Shown piece by piece: positions 31,455 to 42,461 of a stretch of 64,000 nucleotides of DNA (within the stretch, counting starts at the first letter, position 1; every line of letters starts with the position of its first letter). Position numbers and translations under genes: made by a program. The notes below the pieces were generated by a model. It was not told the origin of the DNA. It did not search any database and saw only the letters and a list, made by a program, of their open reading frames with translations. The stretch comes from Paraphoma chrysanthemicola (taxonomy: Eukaryota; Ascomycota; Dothideomycetes; Pleosporales; Phaeosphaeriaceae): positions 1,426,001-1,490,000 of the forward strand of contig JAGMWG010000002.1 of NCBI GenBank assembly GCA_020744225.1. Reading direction: 5' to 3'.

Positions 31455-33752
31455 GTGTCGGTTGGGTGTGTTTGGGAGAAGTGAGGGGAGGGCTAGAGGT
31501 GTTGATCTCGGGGATCTTGCATTAGCGTTAGCGAATAGACAAATTTTGGTAATTCAGCACTCCCTGGTCAGCTAGGACTGTCTGGTGTGGAGTGGTTGCG
31601 GCTGCCATAGTTGTAAAGGACTAGGACGAATCTGGCTTAGGGTTTTGGGACTGACGCTCACTCGCGAACGCCTTCTGTCTATGCGGACTCCATTATACAC
31701 CATCGATGCTATCCCACTCAGCCTCATTGATGAACAGCTAGCTTGTCATCATAGCCACAGCTTGTTGGCTCTCGAGAATTCAGCCTCGTGCAAGTTGTCG
31801 CGGGGGCTGCGATGGCTGACAATACCAAGGTCGAGAGGTTGAACACAAAATACCCAGTCCCATTGAAGATGCAATAGACGCGGCTCGCATTGCTGTCGTT
31901 GGATAAGGTAAGGCGATGGTCGGGCTGAGGTATAACCTTTCGTTGGAAGATCGTCATGTAGCATCGAGGCTCCCCTCCTCGGGCTTGTTACTTCCCACCG
32001 TTATTTGCTCATGATGGGTCAACAGCGACAGCTCATGTTCACAACATGCCCAAATCGGCTGTACAGCCAGGAACCCCCTTCCCCTCCTCACGCGTCATAA
32101 GTAAAGTGCGAATAAGGGCAATACCGCATGACTTTGGCGGAGAGACTTTCATTTTATGTATGGTCTGGATAAGACGACAACATACAGAAGTAGACCCGCG
32201 ATTAAAGTTACCGAGTCTCATGAGTCCAACGCTCAACTCTCGAAACATCCTTCACTCAACATTACGCAGCTTCATATTCAGACCGGGCCCTACTGGAACT
32301 GGTAAAGGTTTGGATCCGCCTGTGTAGCGTCAATTATAAGCCACCCTTCCCTCCCAACACTTCTAGACTTTTACTTGGCACACCCGAAAATACCGCACTA
32401 CCACTCAAACAAAGTCGCTTTGATCAGTCAGCGAATACCTACGTTGTGAGACTAGGATCGCTCGTTGATATCTACTGGACCTGTACCACTGGCATGTGCG
32501 ATATCAGTGGCGGACTCACAAACGAGACATCCTATTTCGACCCTAATGTCAACTTTACCGTCGACGATTTGAATGTCCCGTATGCGAACATCTATAGCCT
32601 TGCCAGAATTGGGGTCTCCAATCAAGACTCGGGCCAACTGAAGGAACGCAAAGTACCAGAGCTGAAGTTATCCGGGCACACAGGTCTCAGTGGCTACCAG
32701 GCAATGCATGCTTCGGATCCGGCTAGACTCACCACGCGTCACAAAGCGCTTTGACGCCATCGAAGCGAGGTTTGAAGTCTTGCTGTTGGGACTGTAGACA
32801 AGGCTCGTTTGTTGGATGCTGCCCGAGTGAGGAAGTAACGTTTGTATGAGTGACGAACTAGTCGTCGATCTTCACCCTCGGCGCAAGCAATGTCGTGTCT
32901 TGGTACTCCGTCATGACACCGTTTGATTGGGTTATCGCCTTGAACATTCGACTTCAACTGGGTTCAGGGATAGTGTTCCGACCGTCTTGACTCTCAGTCC
33001 TTGTAACGACCCACGAGGACTCGGCACAATCCTTCGCTTACACTGACGGCGGGATTGAGCATCGGTTACGCGTACACGCTGTTGCCCATCTCGTCATCCT
33101 ACGGATGCTTAAGTCGCTCCCTTTGCGTCATTGCGAAGGGGAGTTGTGGCGAGAGACACTTTCGATATCCAGAGTTTGAAGGGGATGCGTACGTCACTCA
33201 TTTTGGCGAGATCTGAGGCTCCAAGATCTCGTGCACGATGTTGAATGATAGTCATTGGCAGAAGTGCCGACAGCTACTTGAAACACTGGGAATACAGCCA
33301 GAGAATGGTATTGCCAGGATCTCTTGGCCTGCGCTGCCCTGTGGTGCAAATGGGCTTTGAGCATAAGGTGGGGACACTTTTGGGGCGAACTAAGCCATTC
33401 CAGGTTGCTGCTGGTTTCTGAAAGATGAATCAGTTGGATCGTATGATCTTATCTTGATGAAGGACCATGTGTAACGGTTGCCATTTATAGACACTCGTAT
33501 AGCTGCATCCTTCCTCCTTCGGCTACGCTTGGCAGCATCCCGACCCAATCAAACCGTGTGCCCCGCGTATTGAACGCGCAACCCTCTACTCCGGTCCTTA
33601 TGACGAGGCTATCCATTACTTGTAGTTGCTCAGCGCAACATTCTTTGTGCTGAGCGTTTTGGTATTCATTACATGTCATAAGAAAGCACAACAGTCCTGC
33701 CTCGCAAACCTTGCATCACCAGAAACTCTGCTCGGTATTCAATTGCCAAATC
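31455..33752. other. Gene-poor region with one orphan open segment
   Basis: About 2.3 kb with no complete gene. The one notable element is the ATG-less open segment at 32340-32754, entered separately. The rest is short, motif-free open frames. Confidence 0.4.
32340..32754 (+). pseudogene. Possible gene fragment, ATG-less open segment
   Basis: A continuous frame follows a TAA near 32337 and runs about 138 codons to a TGA at 32752-32754. It has no ATG near its start. The translation has the even composition of a folded or secreted domain (LLLGTPENTALPLKQSRFDQ, then GSLVDIYWTCTTGMCDISGG, NETSYFDPNVNFTV, with possible N-glycosylation sites), unlike the neighbouring frames. It could be one exon of a gene whose other exons I cannot see, or a relic. 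No family is recognised. Confidence 0.3.
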
Positions 33753-34318
33753 ATGTCTACCGTCGAACCCAGTGCCACGCGCGCAGTCTTTACGTCGGCC
33801 GTCGAGCCTACTCTAGTACCTGACGAAGGAAGTACTCGTGCTGTCTTCACTGAACCCCCGGTGACGCGCGCTGTGCCAACTGGTGCGTTGCTCCCTTTCA
33901 ACTCCTGATGAGCGTCATAAGTAGCTAAACCAAAGGAAAAGGAACCGTCTACGCAACTCCGGTCTGGCAACCAGCCACAGGGTCCAAGAACGTCAATGCA
34001 GGCGCAATCGCAGGAGGCGTCGTAGGCGGTATCGCTGTCCTTGCCATCGCAGCGGTCGCAATGTATTGGATCCACCGCCGGTACCAGTACAAGAAGAGGA
34101 GTGCAATGGATGCGGAGGTTGTGTCGCATCCTCCAGGATATACAGTCCCGCGATCGGTGGAGGAGGTTCACCATCCGACACAAGCGGCGCAGCCGGTGTA
34201 TGTGTACAAGAGCGAGGGAAGGAGTGTAAAGGACGAGGCAGCGAGTGTAAAGTCTGACAAGGATCCTTTTGCCGATGAGAAGAATGTGGAGGGATGGTCG
34301 GTGGGGAAGAGGCTGTAG
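33753..34318 (+). CDS. Small single-pass membrane protein with TRAV-T repeats
   Basis: Exons 33753-33882 and 33936-34318 give 170 residues; an acceptor six bases later (exon from 33942) would remove two residues, and both AAG sites are plausible. The N-terminal ~45 residues contain three copies of a TRAVFT/TRAVPT motif in a Thr/Glu/Pro-rich, probably O-glycosylated, stretch. One membrane helix follows (AGAIAGGVVGGIAVLAIAAV), with GxxxG spacing, then a basic stop-transfer HRRYQYKKR and a ~75-residue cytoplasmic tail rich in Lys/Glu/Ser. No cleavable signal peptide is visible. The layout is that of fungal Mid2/Wsc-like surface sensors without an ectodomain fold, but the identity is unknown. Confidence 0.6.
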
Positions 34319-35320
34319 GGATATGGATGGATCAAGGAGGGCAGGCTCGTCAAGTAGGTGCTGTTTGGAACACGGCTTTGAGCAAGGCATAATGAAACAG
34401 GACTATTTCCCGATGAGTTTATTAATGAAGACATGACGTACAGGTTCTCGCTATGAATTTTGCAGTCGCTGTCGAGTGCACAGACTTTGAAGTCAACGCA
34501 CAGGGTTCAGCTTGGATCCAAGTGAACATATTGCCAGACAGGAGGAATAAGGAGCGGACCTTTAGCGCCTCAACTTTGGAAACAAGAACTTGACCTTGCT
34601 TATTCTTTGCTGCTGTGTGCGGAGGTGGGGCCACAAGTGTGGCGATTTCACACGTACGAGTCAATATTCTCGGACACGATAGCGATAATGATTTGCTCAA
34701 CTGTCAGTTTAGGTACATTTTAACGAAGGTTCGTGACCTTTTCAAAAGTGGCGTTGCCGTTGGAGCTTTTTAGATAGACACACTGTTCGTACCGAGAAGG
34801 AGTCTTACGGCTCCCAACACCGACCAGTACACCGAAGCCAACAGAAAAGCCATCACAATGATTCTGAAGTCGTTTCTTTACACGTCCAAGGTACTATTGA
34901 TTGATACTTGCCTTATTTGTACACCATTGTGGTGCATTTTCGGAGCCAAGACCTTCATGCGCACATTGAACTCACCATGGAAGGCCATTTCCCCGGATAT
35001 CTTCACTGCCTGATGAGCGTAGCACACTTTTCTATATCAAAAGTGGAAGCCTAATCCAAGAATTACAATTCACAGCTACGAGGGCTCAGTCTTCAATGAA
35101 CCGTGTGTTGAACTCGTAATCCAATGCAATTCCTCTAGGAGCGCACCGTTGTACTGAGGTGCGGTATTCAATCTGTTGATCAAATCGAGCTAGAAAAGAC
35201 CCCACTTCTGTTACCGCAAAAAAAATTCTAGGTGTGGCAATGGTATTCGTCTTTCCTTCTTAAGGCTACAGCCAGTCGCTCTGGGGCATATGCCAAATCC
35301 CGATTGATCGTAACCTGAAG

Positions 35321-35348
35321 CCTTCGAGATCAAGCCTTCGAGATCAAG
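35321..35348 (+). repeat. Tandem 14-bp duplication
   Basis: The unit ccttcgagatcaag occurs twice head to tail. Probably a replication-slippage duplication in non-coding sequence. Confidence 0.7.
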
Positions 35349-35739
35349 TCAAAACCGATACAAATGACTCAATTTGCTAGTACGATGGACAATTTGAGTT
35401 ATCGTTCCAGTCCCAGGTTGACCATCAGGACAAAGATTTTGTCAACGAGCGCAGTTAAGATAGTCTTGGTAGGACATGGACCGTCAAGTATCACGATTGA
35501 TGTTGTTGAAATTTACGTTTTTGGCTGTGCCATCGGGCTGTGCGCTCTGCTATATCTTTCTGGTGCCGACCTATGGCCCAATCGTAATCTGTCATTTGGC
35601 GGTGCTCTCTCACAGGCAAGTTGACCGCACATTCTGAGCGTATCAAGCTGATTTATACTAAAGTTTCCTCTAACTGATTTACTTTGCCAACACCAAAGCC
35701 ACTCCATCATTTCTCACCTCTATGGACCAGTGAGGCGCA

Positions 35740-35850
35740 TTTTCCTTCTTTGTTGCTTAGTGCGTGGTGGCGCTGATTTACGCATACTTCTAGGTGCCTG
35801 AGACAAAGGGACGCTCACTCGAAATATGGATTAGCTCTTCGCGCAGCCTT
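35740..35850 (+). pseudogene. Relic of an MFS sugar transporter C-terminus
   Basis: In one frame the sequence reads a hydrophobic CVVALIYAYF, an in-frame TAG (35791-35793), then VPETKGRSLE (35794-35823). PETKGRSLEE is the near-invariant motif that follows the last membrane helix of fungal sugar porters. The stop between helix and motif, and the lack of the remaining ~450 residues nearby, make this a decayed copy. Confidence 0.6.
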
Positions 35851-37337
35851 GGTACATATTGAGACAGACCGCCAGAATTACAAGCATTATAGAAGCAGAC
35901 CGAGAGGCTGAAACGAGTAAGGATGAATTATGCACCTGCAGGATTGGAAAGGCGAACAAGAAGGTATAGATACATCATTGGGTTGATATAAGAATGAATA
36001 TTGAGTTCAAATTAGGCCTGACCCAGCTGCGCTGACAATGTCTCAGTACCGAATGCTTCCCGCATGTCGAACCTTCCAATCGAACCTACCTCCTCTATGT
36101 TTATTCCGACTTATGAATTGGACTCGAAAAAGTTATATATCGTCAGGGCGCAACAACTCTCATTATTGCCTACTATGACGCTCTAGGGTTCCTCAGTAGG
36201 CGAGCAATCGTAAGTTCAGCCAGAGATGCGCTATGTTATTAGGATGTATGGGTTACTGGATGCTAAAGACTTATAGGTTGTGCTTCCTGATACATGACAC
36301 GTCCACCCGCTGGAACTTTCAAGGTTGGTTGCACTTGCACTTGCTTCTCGAACACACCGTACCCAGTTTTCGCGACTGTCGGGTACACTTGATACCCAGG
36401 TGAACCTCACACAGGACTAACGAACTCCCCGTGGAACGACTTCCAGTACCATATCAAGTGCCGTAGTTAGGGGAATGGCACCGGCAAATTATGCCAGTCC
36501 CCGATCCCCGAGCTCGCCATCGCGTCCGATGCATTCGAGGCTACGGCACACTCTAAACTTGTAGCATCTTTAGCCTACTATCACAACCAGCTTCGATCTT
36601 ATTAAGATTTTTGAGTCTACCTTGATACTTTACAAGTCCTGCAAGGTTTGCTCATGATAATGATGGCTGCTGTGAGTCGGGCAAATCCGGTGGCAGCCTC
36701 CGCGGAGTGAGTGCGCACCTGGGAAATCTCAGAGGATGTCGAGTGTCTGGACTAGACTGAGTCAACCTCACGACCACCTTTCTGAGTTTATGCATAGTGT
36801 TGCGCAACATCAGCCTGATTGGTATTTGCCTCACCATTCTTGGGACGTAAATGTACATGTGTTCGAATCAGCCGTTATCCCTACGCCGCCGATTGAAACG
36901 ATTTGCCGGAGACCGCGACCTGCCCCTCCCCCCTTGCTTTCAATGCCAACCTGATCGTCATGCATACACCACAAAATCTACTTCTTGCACATGCCTCGGT
37001 TTATGGGACCGACAGCTCTCTTAACGTTGACCTATTGAACAAGCATGTCGCAAGTGGCGAATCTCGACAACGACAGCTGAGGGCAATCACGGTATTCCAT
37101 GAGAAAAATGTTACTGACCAGCAGCTAGCAAGATGAGATGATCTCAGTGCCAGAGAGTATCGCTTCAATACTGAATCAGACGCTAAATCTGGGATTGATT
37201 ACGTACAGCCAGAGACGCCGATCGTCAATGTTGCAAGCTACGTGAAATGCTATCCGGAATGCAAGTGACAGCTGGCTATATTTGAGCTGAGCTGAGACCG
37301 TGAGTAAGCTTTTCATAATTTTTGGCTGCATTTTTCA

Positions 37338-37721
37338 TTACGCACAAATCTGGATGAGACGCTGCGCAATCTTCTCGTGACGAGTATCGCAGACCACCAA
37401 GGTGGAATGAAGGTCACTTCGGCTCTCCCAGCAAACGTTTCCAATGCCGACCAACTCGACTTTTAAGTCATTGTTTTCTCTTGCTAAACCTGGAAGACTA
37501 TAGATAAAGACTTCAGGTTTGTATAGCTCCTGAGAAGTCACGGCGGGAGGTTGTCTCGACCTTGAATCCCTGATCAAGGCGTTTGCGAGAGAAGTGCCTG
37601 ATCAGCTGATCTGGGCATTAGACAGGCCGCACACAGGAATTGAAGCAAATAGAATGAAGGCGAGCAAGCAAATACCTGAGGCGTTTCGGAAGGTGGATCT
37701 TGTTGCGATTCTAGAGAACAT
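37338..37721 (-). CDS. Candidate small secreted protein
   Basis: Proposed exons (minus) 37721-37633 and 37569-37338 with a 63-nt intron (GTGCGG..ATCAG), giving 106 residues. The first exon is a good signal peptide (MFSRIATRS..GICLLAFILFASIPV). The remainder is SRSRQPPAVTSQELYKPEVF, then NNDLKVELVGIGNVCWESRS and LHSTLVVCDTRHEKIAQRLI, with three Cys. Without the intron, the same frame is interrupted by one TGA after NAQIS, so the alternative is a gene broken by a stop codon. The 3n intron length explains why the frames coincide. It lies alone in a gene-poor tract, a common setting for effector-like genes. No family recognised. Confidence 0.35.
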
Positions 37722-38920
37722 TCGAACGTGGGTTGGTGAGGAGGTTTGGTGGTGAATGACCGTGATGAGGCCTGCCGAAGTGTACAATTGATCTTTATAA
37801 AAGCTGTTGTTGTTAGGCTCGATTAGAAAGAATTGGCATGATAATCGAACTAAGGTTGCCGAGGTGGAAGTGCGGCAAGTTTTGGTGCCAGATCGGCTCG
37901 AGTTGACGCAGCCGATCAAGTCTCAGAGTAGGGCAGGATAAGCGCGCTAGTCAGCTTTAGTAGAAAGTAGTTGTTGATTCAACCACCGAAACTTTAAGAG
38001 AGCAGATTCCCCTAGACCAGCGAAGGAGAGGAGCATCTCGTGATTGAAGAAGTTGTGCTTGATCACATAAGAGACCTAGTAATTGGACAGTTTGTGGAGA
38101 CTGCCCAGGCCCACGCCGCATTCTTACGTTGTTCCGGCTCACCGTCACTTGCCCGCTCCTCCGTGCGCCCATCACGACACTGTCAACTGCTTGTTTTCGC
38201 GATTTGTTATAGCTAGCCTGACACGGGCATACGCTGATCAAGGTGGGAAAACAGCACAAGCGACCGATCTTAGATAATCGCATCCTACAATACCGGCAGC
38301 CCCAGCACTCAAATTCCCTCTTATTGCACCAATCATGGTTGATGCCGCAGAATGGCACGAACAGCTGCGCTACCTCTCAGAAACCGTAGCAATCGTGGAT
38401 GACGTCTTGCATTTGACTTTTTAGTGTTCCAAAAGCCGGGAAATTCCTCTATACATTCAAAATTTAGGAATTGCTAGCGAGCCGCCGAGGTGATGCAGAA
38501 TCCGTCCTGCAGTGTTTGGTTGGGTAATTTTCGGGAAAGACTCATTTTGATCGGAGAATGAATTGTTGGCAGCCGTGCGGCGGAGTCAATTCCGTGGACC
38601 AACCGCGTCTGTTCTGCCAAGTATACAACCCTACATTCGTAGAGGCCGGAGATATGCTTCGCCAACCATCCGCTCCCTTCACTATATGTGCATTCATGCT
38701 CATTGAGGCTTCCGCTACTAGCTTCAAGAGATGCTGGCTGTGAAAGCCATGCATTGACTGTGGATTAGGCGCTTTTGACGTACTCCGGCGTCTTCCGCGG
38801 GTATTGCGGCAGGATACATCCGCATCAGACCCCATACACTTTTTCAGCCAGAAAAGAGTTACGTCGGGACAGCTTGCCCCTAATATGACCGGAATGGCAT
38901 GCAAGTACGGTACAGTCAAA
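37722..38920. other. Intergenic, nothing recognised
   Basis: About 1.2 kb between the candidate secreted protein and the PrpF gene. No convincing gene or repeat. Confidence 0.45.
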
Positions 38921-40197
38921 ATGCGCGCCTGTACATTGTCGAAGATATTGTCAACGTCGACAGAAACCCCGCGATCACAATGCAGAAGTTTTCATGTCTC
39001 GAATGGTCTTGGTCGGGCGCAGCATTCTTTGCCGGCTGCATACTACCGAGGTGGCACATCGCGAGCAGTCATGTTCAAGAAAGGTGATCTACCAAAGGAC
39101 CAAAATCAGTGGCCAGCAATATTCCGAGGCGTCATCAATTCCCCAGATCCTAATGGCCGACAACTAGATGGCATGGGCGGAGGAGTGTCCAGTCTGTCAA
39201 AAGTCTGCGTAGTTGGTCCATCGAAGCGCGATGATGCAGATGTGGACTACACGTTTGCTGCAATTGGTGTGAATGATCCAACTGTCGACTTCTCAAGCAA
39301 CTGCGGAAACATGCTAGCGGCGGTCGGTTCTTTTGCCATCGAATCGGGGCAAGTGCAAGTGGCAGATGGCCAGGTTACTGTGCGAATTTACAACACAAAC
39401 AGTAAGAAGATCATCCATTCCAGCTTCCCAGTCAAGGATGGGGAGGCGGAGGTCAACGGCTCATTCGAGCTTGATGGAGTTGCCGGAACTGGAGCAAAGA
39501 TAGAGCTTGCATTCAAGGACCCCGGGTGAGGAATTCCCCCTCTATTCTCGGGACTGAGCTGACTCCAAGCGGTAGCGGTTCGAAAACAGGCAAGACTCTG
39601 CCAACAGGAAACATCACGGATGTGTTCGAGGGTGTGGAAGCCACTTGCATCGATGTCAGCAATCCATGCATCTTTGTTCAAGCGTCGGACATGGGCGTAG
39701 AGGGCGGGATTCTCGCGGATGCAATCGAAGCGCATCCGACCCTCCTCCCGCGGTTAGACGTGATTCGACGTAAAGGTGCTGTGGCTATGGGCGTAGCGAA
39801 GGACGAGCAATCCGTGCCAGGATCCATCCCCAAGATTGCCATCGTATCTGCCCCTCACGATCACGCAATCATCGGCGGGCACGTTGCAGCAAAGGACTGC
39901 GATCTCGTCGTGCGCGCTCTCTCAGTTGGTCAGCCGCATCGTGCCGTGCCTGTTACGGTTGCGATGGCATTGGCTGTTGCATCGAAGCTAAAGGGCTCGA
40001 CCGTACACCGCAACACCTCTTCGAACCCCGTCGATACCGATGGGATCACCATAGGCCACAATAGCGGAAAAATCCTGGTTGGGGCCAACTTTGATAAAAA
40101 TGGCGAAGTTGAGGATGCGACCGTGTTTCGCACCGCTCGGAGAATCATGGAAGGCACCATCTACTGGAAGTCGAACAGCAATGACGTGGATGCCTGA
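38921..40197 (+). CDS. PrpF-family isomerase (2-methylaconitate / 3-methylitaconate isomerase-like)
   Basis: Exons 38921-39525 and 39576-40197 give 408 residues. PrpF proteins have a diaminopimelate-epimerase fold and isomerise methylaconitate-type tricarboxylates by proton transfer. Conserved blocks: YYRGGTSRAVMFKKGDLP, LDGMGGGVSSLSKVCVVGPS, SSNCGNMLAAVGSFAIE (with the family Cys), TGKTLPTGN, SNPCIFVQASDMG and a C-terminal GNFD-like VGANFDKNG. The N-terminal ~30 residues (MRACTLSKILSTST..RSFHVSNGLG) look like a mitochondrial presequence; upstream in-frame ATGs exist at 38885 but give a less basic start. No methylcitrate-cycle gene is nearby, so the role may instead be in propionate overflow or a specialised alkylcitrate pathway. 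Confidence 0.87.
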
Positions 40198-41417
40198 GGT
40201 CTTGTCGTGTCTAGCGACCGTGAAAATTGCACGCGAACATCCGAGAGCGGTGTGCACGAGTCTATACCTAACAATGGCAAGCGTGCTATTCTCTGCTCTA
40301 TTTCAGGTTGCTCTGTGGAGAGGACGATGGAGGGCATCTCTTGGTCCCGCTTGCCGCGAGACGAAGACATAGTCACAACGGCTATCGCCGTGATGTTCGG
40401 CCAATGTCGCGGTTGCGAAGGATTTCTCGAAGGATTCGGTTTGTGGCTGAGAATAGAAAGTCCGTGGCTTCGATGGGGACGAAAATTGGCGCGTCTCCAA
40501 GATCGAGCCTTTTTGAAATCTACTTTCACTTCTAGCCCGTTTCTCGATTGTCTAATGCCGCCTCTAAGAGCTCCTAGAGCCTAGCAGACGTGCCAGAAAT
40601 AGCGCACTTGATTGGCAGACATACATACCATGGCGATAGATATGTGTTGTTCACGATAAGGCCACGCGAGGAGTGCATAAGCGAGGGCGCCATCATGACT
40701 CGCCGGATCCGAAATATGGGGTCTGCGAGACAATGATTGGGCTAAAAGCGCTGAGTAACCACCTCTGCACGCAAGTCAGCAAACGGCTGCTGTACCTCGT
40801 TCTATTTGTAATACCATGCAGCTCAAGTGCAAACGTACGAAATTGAACCCGGACATCGGACTTCTAGTCGAACCAATGATGCAGGAGATTTCACGACGTA
40901 GGGCTGTCGCTTGGCAGGATCTCGATAGTTGCCACCTGCAGCGACGGTATCGGCTGGGGTCGAGACGAGAAACCATTCTGGCTATAGTTCGGATGCTAAC
41001 TCATTGAGTGCAGCTGGAGTCTTCCGATATTATTCTGGGAGGCTTTTGCGGTCATTTTGTGGTAAGAGGCTATCGTGGCGGTTCTCTCCGCCCGCTATTT
41101 CGATAGCAGTCTCTCTTGGAGAAGGGCCACCAAGACGCCATGTTCCAGGTCAATCGGACATGGAGCGTAGTGCAATATGATCTGGATAGATAATGCGCGA
41201 GTGCGACCCAGAAATCTGTTTCAGTACAGATCTTCGATTACAAACTCTTCCATCTATCCCTCGCCCCATTAGTCACCGAGCTTTGCGTGTCATCTAGGCA
41301 ACTGATCAGCGTCTTGCATTATGGCTTTCGTCAAGGTCCATGTACAAAACAATTTAACGTCGAACCATCTCTTGTCAGTCACTTCGCCGCACCTCCGCAA
41401 CACAGTCGAAGCCTAAT
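40198..41417. other. Intergenic, nothing recognised
   Basis: About 1.2 kb. Overlapping open frames at 40161-40584 on both strands are antisense shadows with no motif. Confidence 0.45.
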
Positions 41418-42461
41418 ATGATCAATAGCATCCTAACGGCCGCGGCCGCCATTGCCATTTGGGCTACTGTTTCCTTGACCATACGGATTCTCACAGTACT
41501 CAAGCGTCGCTCCGGGTTATATTTCTGGGCGTTACTCATTGCGACATGGGGTATCTCAATTCGTCAGCTTGGCATTTTGACAATATACCTTTTCCCAGGC
41601 TGTCCATGGGCAGTTCGACGGATCCTAGTGGAAACCGGTTGGGTTGCAATGGTGACCGGGTTCTCCACGGTGTTGGTATGTTGATTTCGTGTTGTCTCAG
41701 AAGGTTCGCTAACTCGATGCATAGTACAGTCGACTCAGTATCGTCGTCCACAATCATCGCGTGCGGCGTGCAGTGCTTGTAATGATCATTGCAAATGCAC
41801 TTATCTGGCACCCGATGGTGATCACCATCAACGCTGGTATTCGATATCTAAAGAACACTGGCCAAACAAACCGTAGGTTAATGGCTGCATTGCTGTGCGT
41901 GGTTGATACACACTTACCCTTGCAGGATTACCTCCATGGCAACGTGTTCATGATCCGGTGGAGAAGATCCAAATCGTCATGTTCTCTACGCAGGAAATAA
42001 CTATTTCGTCCTTCTACGTACTTGCGGCGTATCGGTACCTCCAGAGCGGGTTCGCGAAGAAAGACAAGGTGCGAGGGGCAATGTGCCTCCTCATGCTTGT
42101 CCAGGCCATCATCGTCTCAGTCGACATCACCATAATTGTGCTTGATCTTGCTGGGTACTTGAGATTGAAGACATTCATCCATAGCTTCGTATATACGGTG
42201 AAGCTCGAATTGGAGTTCGTCACCTTGAACCAGCTTGTCGAGCTAAGCAAGTTGGGTATGCCGGGAGCGTTGGTTTGGTCGTCACCCTCGGTGGTGAATT
42301 CGGGCGCGTCAGGTGACGACGACAAAATGAAGAATGAATCCAACGTTGTGGTTGCCGTTGCTCAACGGGACTCGGCAGTAGATCTGGAGCCTTGCAAATC
42401 GCATAAATCGTGGGGCTCGATCGACTTCATTACGACTCCTCAGCATATCTATGCCAAGTAG
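41418..42461 (+). CDS. Multi-pass integral membrane protein, DUF7703-like
   Basis: Exons 41418-41675, 41725-41872 and 41926-42461 give 313 residues. Six to seven hydrophobic helices are visible: AAAAIAIWATVSLTIRIL, LYFWALLIATWGISIRQLGI, VAMVTGFSTVL, AVLVMIIANALIWHPMVI, GAMCLLMLVQAIIVSVDITI and others. Characteristic short motifs are YSRL, HNHRVRRAVL, WQRVHDPVEKIQI and the basic/acidic tail after VYTVKLELEFVTLNQLV. This helix order and the EKIQI..QE signature match a fungal family (DUF7703) of plasma-membrane proteins with unknown function. The C-terminal ~75 residues are hydrophilic and probably cytoplasmic. The second and third introns are supported by frame restoration. Moderately sure of the family, sure that it is a real membrane protein. 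Confidence 0.72.

Larger units (their letters stand above)
34319..37337. other. Gene-poor region with eroded relics
   Basis: About 3 kb with no intact gene. It holds a sugar-transporter C-terminal relic near 35760-35850 and a tandem 14-bp duplication at 35321-35348. Several short frames (for example 36903-37136) show weak protein-like composition but no motif I can defend. Confidence 0.45.

Noticed and set aside
33541..33620. tRNA-like stretch on the minus strand (GTTCAA near a GC-rich stem)
   Set aside because: The T-loop does not match GGTTCRANYCC and no acceptor stem can be formed.
36903..37136. Weakly transcription-factor-like open frame
   Set aside because: No Zn2Cys6 motif or diagnostic middle-homology residues; too short and too ambiguous to call a relic.
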